Part shown: piece by piece, positions 6,918 to 10,972 of the stretch
Layout of the letters: every line of letters begins with the position of its first letter
Position numbering within the stretch: position 1 is the stretch's first letter
Source: an uncultured bacterium
Lineage (GTDB): Bacteria > Desulfobacterota > Desulfobulbia > Desulfobulbales > Desulfobulbaceae
Assembly: GCA_903842475.1 (NCBI GenBank)
Contig: CAIMMA010000252.1
Coordinates: 1-10,972, forward strand
Length of the DNA: 10,972 nt
Direction of reading: 5' to 3'
Position numbers and translations under genes: made by a program
The notes under the pieces: model-generated
What the model saw: only the letters and a program-made list of their open reading frames with translations
What the model was told of the DNA's origin: nothing
Database searches by the model: none

Positions 6918-9851
6918 TCACCCTTGATCGAGCACGGCACGAACCTTGCTGCAGAAATCCTTGACCGAAAAGGGCTTCTCGATGAACTGCAACCCCGCTT
7001 CGAGAATCCCCTGTTTAGCGATGATATCCGCAGTATATCCCGACATATAAAGACTCCTGATACCCGGTTTGATCCGGGTGATCCGCTCCAAAAGGTCACG
7101 GCCGTTCATTTGCGGCATGATCACATCGGTAATCACCAGATGAATCGGTCCGTCATGGGCACGGACGCGCTCCAGCGCCTCATTGGGCGAGTTGGCCGCC
7201 AGCACCTGGTACCCCTTGGCCGCCAGGATGGTGGAGCTGAGCTCCAGGATGGTGATTTCATCTTCAACGATCAATACGGTTTCAGTACACCTTGCCGCAG
7301 GCACACTGCGTGCAGGCGCGGCGACCTCGGCGGCAACCTCCGCCCGGGGCAGATAAATCCTGAAGGTTGTGCCTTTTTCCGGCTCGCTGTAGACACGGAT
7401 AAAGCCGCCATTCTGATAAACGATGCCATGAACGGTGGCCAGGCCGAGACCGGTGCCCCGATCCTCCTCCTTGGTGGTGAAAAATGGTTCGAAGATACAA
7501 GCCAGGACATCGCTCATCATTCCGCAGCCGTCATCGCTCACCGTTATCTGGACATAATCGCCGGGAAGATCGGCCTGGTCGACGGTTTTATTCTCGGTGG
7601 TAATGATCAGATGGCCCGTACCGGTGATGGCATCACGGGCGTTGACCGCCAAATTGGCGAGGATCTGGCCGACCTGGGTCGGGTCCATGGTCACCGACCA
7701 GATTTTCTCGCCGGGCTTCCAGCTCAATTCTATATTTTCGCCGATCAGGCGCCGAAGCATTTTCAGCGACCCTTCGATGGTGTCGTTGAGGTCGAGAATC
7801 CGGGGAGCAATCACCTGTTTACGGGCAAAGGCGAGCAGCTGGCGGGTAAGGCCGGCAGAGTGCAGGGCCGCCTGGTGGATCGCGGCGAGCCTTTTGCGGA
7901 GCGGATGTTCCTGCTCGATTTCCTCCAGCGACATTTCGGCATAATTGCAGATCACGGTCAGCATGTTGTTGAAATCATGCGCCACTCCACCGGCCAGCCT
8001 GCCGATGGTGTCCATTTTCTGTGCCTGGCGCAGTTGCGCCTGCAGCTTTTCCTGCTCAGCCTCCGCCTGGCGACGGCCGGTGATATCGCGGCTGATACCC
8101 CGATACCCGAGAAACACCTCTTGCTGGTCAAAGATAGCCGATCCGCTTGATTCGACGATCACCTTGCCGCCATCTTTTCTCATCCAGGTGTGGCTGACCA
8201 TGTCAAAGGGGCGATGCTGGGCGAGTTGACTGAGTAACGCATCGGGTTTGCCTTCATCCGAACCGAGAAAAGCATCCCAGGATTTGCCGATGATCTCCTC
8301 CGGGCAGAAGCCGAGCAAATTCGAGACCCGACGGCTGACAAAGGTGAACCGATGGTTCGGGTCGGTTTCCCAGATCAGGTCGTTGACACTTTCGACCAGA
8401 TCACTGTACCGTTTGCCGATCTCGACCTGGGCCTGCTCCATGGCTTTTTTTCTGGTCTGGTCGCGAAACACCAGCACCACGCCGGTGATTTCCCCGCTGT
8501 CGTTATAAATGGGGGACCAGCTGTCGGTCACCGGCAGACACTGCCCGTCGCGGCCAACCAGAAGGAGGCGATGGCTCACGCCAACGACCTCCCAGGCTTG
8601 CAGAACTTGTTGGACGGGGAGCGCCACTCGTTCCTGGAACTCCTCGTCGATCACGTGGAAAACCGTTACCAGCGGTTGGCCGAGGGCCTCCTGTTCCGTC
8701 CAGCCGCACATCCTTTCGGCCTCGGGATTCATGCGGGTGACCAGACCGTCACCATTGGTGGCAATCACACCGGCACCGATGCCGTACAAGGTGGCGCGAA
8801 TCTCCTCCTGGGTTCGCATGCGCGCGTATTGGGCCTCCAGCAGGGCCTCGGAAAGATCTTTTTGCCGGGAAATGGTATCCAGGCGAACAAGGGCGGCGGT
8901 CATGCCAACGACCATGACCACCATGAACAAAACGCCGCCGCCCAGAACCCGAGCCTCGGTGAGCAATGGTTTGAGATCCAACTTGGTCACTGCGTACCAC
9001 TGGGTTCCCGGCACGGCACGGATGTCGGCAAGAACCGGCACACCCCGGTAATCCGGTCCCGTAACCATCCCGGTTTCACCAAGCACCGCGCGCACCGCGG
9101 GAGAATCGATTGCCGACAACGGCAGCCCGTAAAAACTGAAGGGCGGGGCAGATTGATAGCGAAGCGGCGAGAGAAAAAGCACGCGGTCGCCTTCTTTGCG
9201 AATGAGGAAACTTTCAGCATTGGCGTGCGGCACCGGCCAGGTCTGCATCAGAGGAAAAATGTCTTTTGCCGGATCAACCACCAGGATGAGCACGGCCACA
9301 GCCTGATCGTTCTCGTCAACCACCGACATCGCCACGTTGAGATGGATCACCTCGCAGGTATGGCAGTGATAAAAATCTCCGAGCATCGGTTGCGCTGCGG
9401 ACAAGGCCTCGTGCATGAGGGTTTCCACCTCAGGCTCAAGGGTGTCAGTATTTCGGTCTATCAGGGAAACCAGAATCCGGCCGTCGGTACCGGCCAGAAT
9501 AATGTTGTGGTATCCTTGCAGCGCCTGAAACAATCGCATCCGCGAAGCCATATTTTCCAGGGACGAGGGGGCTCCGGTCTTACGCCACTCGAGCAGTTGC
9601 GTCCGGATATATCCCGAGGAATCCAGCCGGACGTCAGAGAGACGTTCCTGGCGCCAGGCGAGCAGCTGATTGGTTTTCAGCCGGGCGATGGTTTCGAGTT
9701 GTTCGTAGTGATGCCGTCGGTTCTCCTTTTGCCTGGTATCGAGGAACCAGTACCCTCCCAGCATCAGCAAAAGGAGCATCAGGCAGGCGAAAATGCCCAG
9801 CAGCCAGCGGCGCGGAGCAAAGTTTCCATGGTGAGGATGCTGAGTGTTCAT
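6918..9851 (-). CDS. Membrane hybrid histidine kinase: periplasmic sensor - PAS - PAS - HisKA - HATPase - REC
   Basis: This is a 977-residue protein. The first membrane helix is at about 16-36 and the second at 303-322, enclosing a periplasmic domain of about 265 residues. That domain resembles double-Cache sensors (IARLKTNQLLAWRQERLSD at its start) and carries an unusual CHTC at 163-166. Cytosolic part: PAS 345-470, PAS 480-595, a coiled linker, HisKA with phospho-acceptor H625 (HDFNN), HATPase_c with N-box N737, G1 DDGCG (773-777) and GTGLGLATVHG (799-809), then a receiver 858-975 with E863/D864/E865, D909, S937 and K959. All catalytic residues are present, so H625-to-D909 transfer is expected, with an unseen histidine phosphotransferase or other output downstream. 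The start is the ATG at 9849-9851 with AGGGAG 6 nt upstream; a 43-residue upstream extension in frame is judged non-coding. The gene lies 240 bp downstream of cheB. Confidence 0.95.
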   Translation of the reverse strand: MNTQHPHHGNFAPRRWLLGIFACLMLLLLMLGGYWFLDTRQKENRRHHYEQLETIARLKTNQLLAWRQERLSDVRLDSSGYIRTQLLEWRKTGAPSSLENMASRMRLFQALQGYHNIILAGTDGRILVSLIDRNTDTLEPEVETLMHEALSAAQPMLGDFYHCHTCEVIHLNVAMSVVDENDQAVAVLILVVDPAKDIFPLMQTWPVPHANAESFLIRKEGDRVLFLSPLRYQSAPPFSFYGLPLSAIDSPAVRAVLGETGMVTGPDYRGVPVLADIRAVPGTQWYAVTKLDLKPLLTEARVLGGGVLFMVVMVVGMTAALVRLDTISRQKDLSEALLEAQYARMRTQEEIRATLYGIGAGVIATNGDGLVTRMNPEAERMCGWTEQEALGQPLVTVFHVIDEEFQERVALPVQQVLQAWEVVGVSHRLLLVGRDGQCLPVTDSWSPIYNDSGEITGVVLVFRDQTRKKAMEQAQVEIGKRYSDLVESVNDLIWETDPNHRFTFVSRRVSNLLGFCPEEIIGKSWDAFLGSDEGKPDALLSQLAQHRPFDMVSHTWMRKDGGKVIVESSGSAIFDQQEVFLGYRGISRDITGRRQAEAEQEKLQAQLRQAQKMDTIGRLAGGVAHDFNNMLTVICNYAEMSLEEIEQEHPLRKRLAAIHQAALHSAGLTRQLLAFARKQVIAPRILDLNDTIEGSLKMLRRLIGENIELSWKPGEKIWSVTMDPTQVGQILANLAVNARDAITGTGHLIITTENKTVDQADLPGDYVQITVSDDGCGMMSDVLACIFEPFFTTKEEDRGTGLGLATVHGIVYQNGGFIRVYSEPEKGTTFRIYLPRAEVAAEVAAPARSVPAARCTETVLIVEDEITILELSSTILAAKGYQVLAANSPNEALERVRAHDGPIHLVITDVIMPQMNGRDLLERITRIKPGIRSLYMSGYTADIIAKQGILEAGLQFIEKPFSVKDFCSKVRAVLDQG

Positions 9852-10091
9852 GGCGCGCTCCCTGGACCGAATGCATTGAACTGAACCGCAAACCCGATTC
9901 CCTTGAGGCGGGCATGGGGCCCGGCGATAACAGCGCTCTGGTCGGTGCTCGCTGGAACCATCGTTTGACAGTCCTGGCAAAAAATTTGTATTGTTGCAAA
10001 CATGTTCAGCTGTTCCACCTGACTGTCGGACGGGCTGGGCCGATGCCCGTTTATATTGCCGACACAGCCGCGGGGCGGTTGGCGCCGTCCC
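9852..10091. other. Intergenic gap between cheB and hybrid kinase
   Basis: This 240-bp gap holds the kinase ribosome site. A short inverted repeat, ACGGGC/GCCCGT (10030-10050), lacks a T-run on the minus strand. An AT-rich patch around 9980-10000 sits beside the 8-nt palindrome AACATGTT (9999-10006); it could belong to a promoter region, but I see no well-spaced -35/-10 or -24/-12 pair. Confidence 0.5.
9858..9863 (-). promoter_or_regulatory. Ribosome binding site deciding the hybrid kinase start
   Basis: AGGGAG on the minus strand lies 6 nt before the ATG at 9849-9851. It favours this start over in-frame upstream codons near 9980, and the resulting N-terminus (short basic stretch, then membrane helix) fits an inner-membrane kinase. 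Confidence 0.75.
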
Positions 10092-10972
10092 TTACAAGCA
10101 CAATCGCAGCACCTCGGGGGCGATGAGCTGCAACGGCATCACCTTATGCACCCCTCCATGCTTGATTGCTTCAGCCGGCATGCCGAACACCACGCAGGTG
10201 GCCTCATCCTGGGCAATAGTAATCGCCCCGCCATCGAACATCTCTTTCATGCTCCGAGCGCCGTCGTCTCCCATGCCGGTCATAATCACACCCACCACAT
10301 TTTTACCTGCATACCGGGCCGCCGACCGAAACAGCACATCCACCGAAGGGCGATGCCGCGAGACCAAAGGCCCGGTCTTGACCTCGACATAATAACGGGC
10401 GCCGCTGCGTTTCAGCAGGGTGTGTTGATTGCCGGGGGCAATCAGGACCCGGCCGCGAACAATGGTATCGTTATCCTGGGCCTCCTTGACGGTGACCCGG
10501 CAGAGCGAGTCCAGCCTTCTGGCAAAAGCAGCGGTGAAATTTTCAGGCATGTGCTGCACCACCACCATTCCCGGTGCATTTTCGGGCAGCATTTCCAGGA
10601 AGACTCGCAACGCTTCCGTGCCCCCGGTGGAGGCCCCGACCACCACCACCTTTTCAGTGGTCTGGATCATGGCCTTTGAATTGGGTTTATCCATGATCAC
10701 GTCGGCCGAGTACTTGGGTGAAATCTCTTTCAAAGTACTGCGCACAGGGCGAGCGTGACCGGGCCGGGACGCCGCCGCGCCCTTGATCGCGTCACAGATC
10801 ATGATCCGGGACTCTTCGATGAATTGCTTGGTGCCCATGCGGGGTTTGGTGATAATATCCACCGCCCCGTATTCCATGGCCTTGAGCGCCGATTCGCTGC
10901 CGCCTTCGGCCAGGCTGGAACACATCACCACCGGGATAGGATGCTGGCTCATGAGTTTCTGCAGAAAGGTCA
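10092..10972 (-). CDS. cheB: CheB, chemotaxis protein-glutamate methylesterase/deamidase (5' end missing)
   Basis: The frame is open from the right edge to TAA at 10092-10094, about 293 codons. The first residues visible are TFLQKLMSQHPIPVVMCSS, the second half of a receiver domain with its conserved KP (AVDIITKP); the phospho-acceptor Asp lies outside the window. A linker precedes the CheB catalytic domain, which starts at KVVVVGASTGG. Counting from the first in-window Met (10950-10952), the triad is S108 (GASTGG), H134 (VQHMP) and D230 (MTGMGDDG). The 26- and 96-residue spacings match my recollection of Salmonella CheB S164/H190/D286. A GMPAEAI motif and C-terminus are intact. The enzyme hydrolyses methyl-glutamate esters on chemoreceptors and deamidates glutamines, resetting them when phosphorylated by CheA. 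Other chemotaxis genes probably lie to the right. The Met at 10952 is internal to the receiver and is not the true start. Confidence 0.96.
   Translation of the reverse strand, partial: TFLQKLMSQHPIPVVMCSSLAEGGSESALKAMEYGAVDIITKPRMGTKQFIEESRIMICDAIKGAAASRPGHARPVRSTLKEISPKYSADVIMDKPNSKAMIQTTEKVVVVGASTGGTEALRVFLEMLPENAPGMVVVQHMPENFTAAFARRLDSLCRVTVKEAQDNDTIVRGRVLIAPGNQHTLLKRSGARYYVEVKTGPLVSRHRPSVDVLFRSAARYAGKNVVGVIMTGMGDDGARSMKEMFDGGAITIAQDEATCVVFGMPAEAIKHGGVHKVMPLQLIAPEVLRLCL

Noticed and set aside
9354..9365. CHTC as a c-type haem attachment site
   Set aside because: Haem c needs CxxCH; here the residue after the second Cys is Glu.
8352..9884. A 510-codon open frame on the plus strand, and similar ones at 6879-8150, 2488-3369 and 4934-5674
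   Set aside because: They lie exactly antisense to kinase genes with complete domain signatures. Their translations are rich in His, Gln and Gly with no recognisable domain, as expected for reverse-complement shadows of GC-rich codons.
9852..9980. A 43-residue N-terminal extension of the hybrid kinase in the same frame
   Set aside because: The Shine-Dalgarno AGGGAG sits at the ATG at 9849-9851, and the extension is Arg/Cys/Pro-rich and unlike a kinase N-terminus.
10030..10050. Inverted repeat ACGGGC/GCCCGT downstream of cheB as a terminator
   Set aside because: The stem is only 6 bp with a 9-nt loop, and no T-run follows on the minus strand.

Overview
All five genes that I can support lie on the minus strand and encode bacterial signal-transduction proteins, plus one J-domain protein. 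In transcription order (right to left) they are: the 3' part of cheB (10092-10972, start outside the window); a membrane hybrid histidine kinase with a periplasmic sensor (6918-9851); a J-domain protein with four tandem C-terminal repeats (5849-6721); a membrane kinase with a periplasmic solute-binding domain and a HisKA_2 transmitter (3308-5713); and a very large soluble kinase, REC-PAS-GAF-PAS-PAS-PAS-GAF-HisKA-HATPase, whose C-terminus runs off the left edge (1-3336).

The organism is most likely a Gram-negative environmental bacterium. Periplasmic sensor domains, many PAS/GAF kinases, moderate to high GC and the style of the J-domain protein suggest the Desulfobacterota (sulfate- or sulfur-metabolising former Deltaproteobacteria, perhaps Desulfobulbia-like). 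This is inference from architecture; no marker gene is present.

Layout: the two leftmost genes overlap by 29 nt and are probably translationally coupled. The N-terminal REC of the downstream protein is of the kind usually paired with HisKA_2 kinases, so I read the pair as a candidate phosphorelay: periplasmic ligand -> SBP/PAS/HisKA_2 kinase -> REC of the soluble multi-sensor kinase. The J-domain gene and the hybrid kinase precede them with gaps of 135 and 196 bp, and cheB is 240 bp further upstream. No strong terminator or sigma-70 promoter was recognised in any gap, so both read-through and independent units remain possible. A 14-nt palindrome upstream of the J-domain gene is a weak operator candidate.

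No tRNA, rRNA, CRISPR array, insertion sequence or phage gene was recognised. Long open frames on the plus strand are antisense shadows of the kinase genes. The least ordinary items are the J-domain/four-repeat protein lying among sensor kinases and the overlapping two-kinase pair. I found no clear evidence of a wholly new system.
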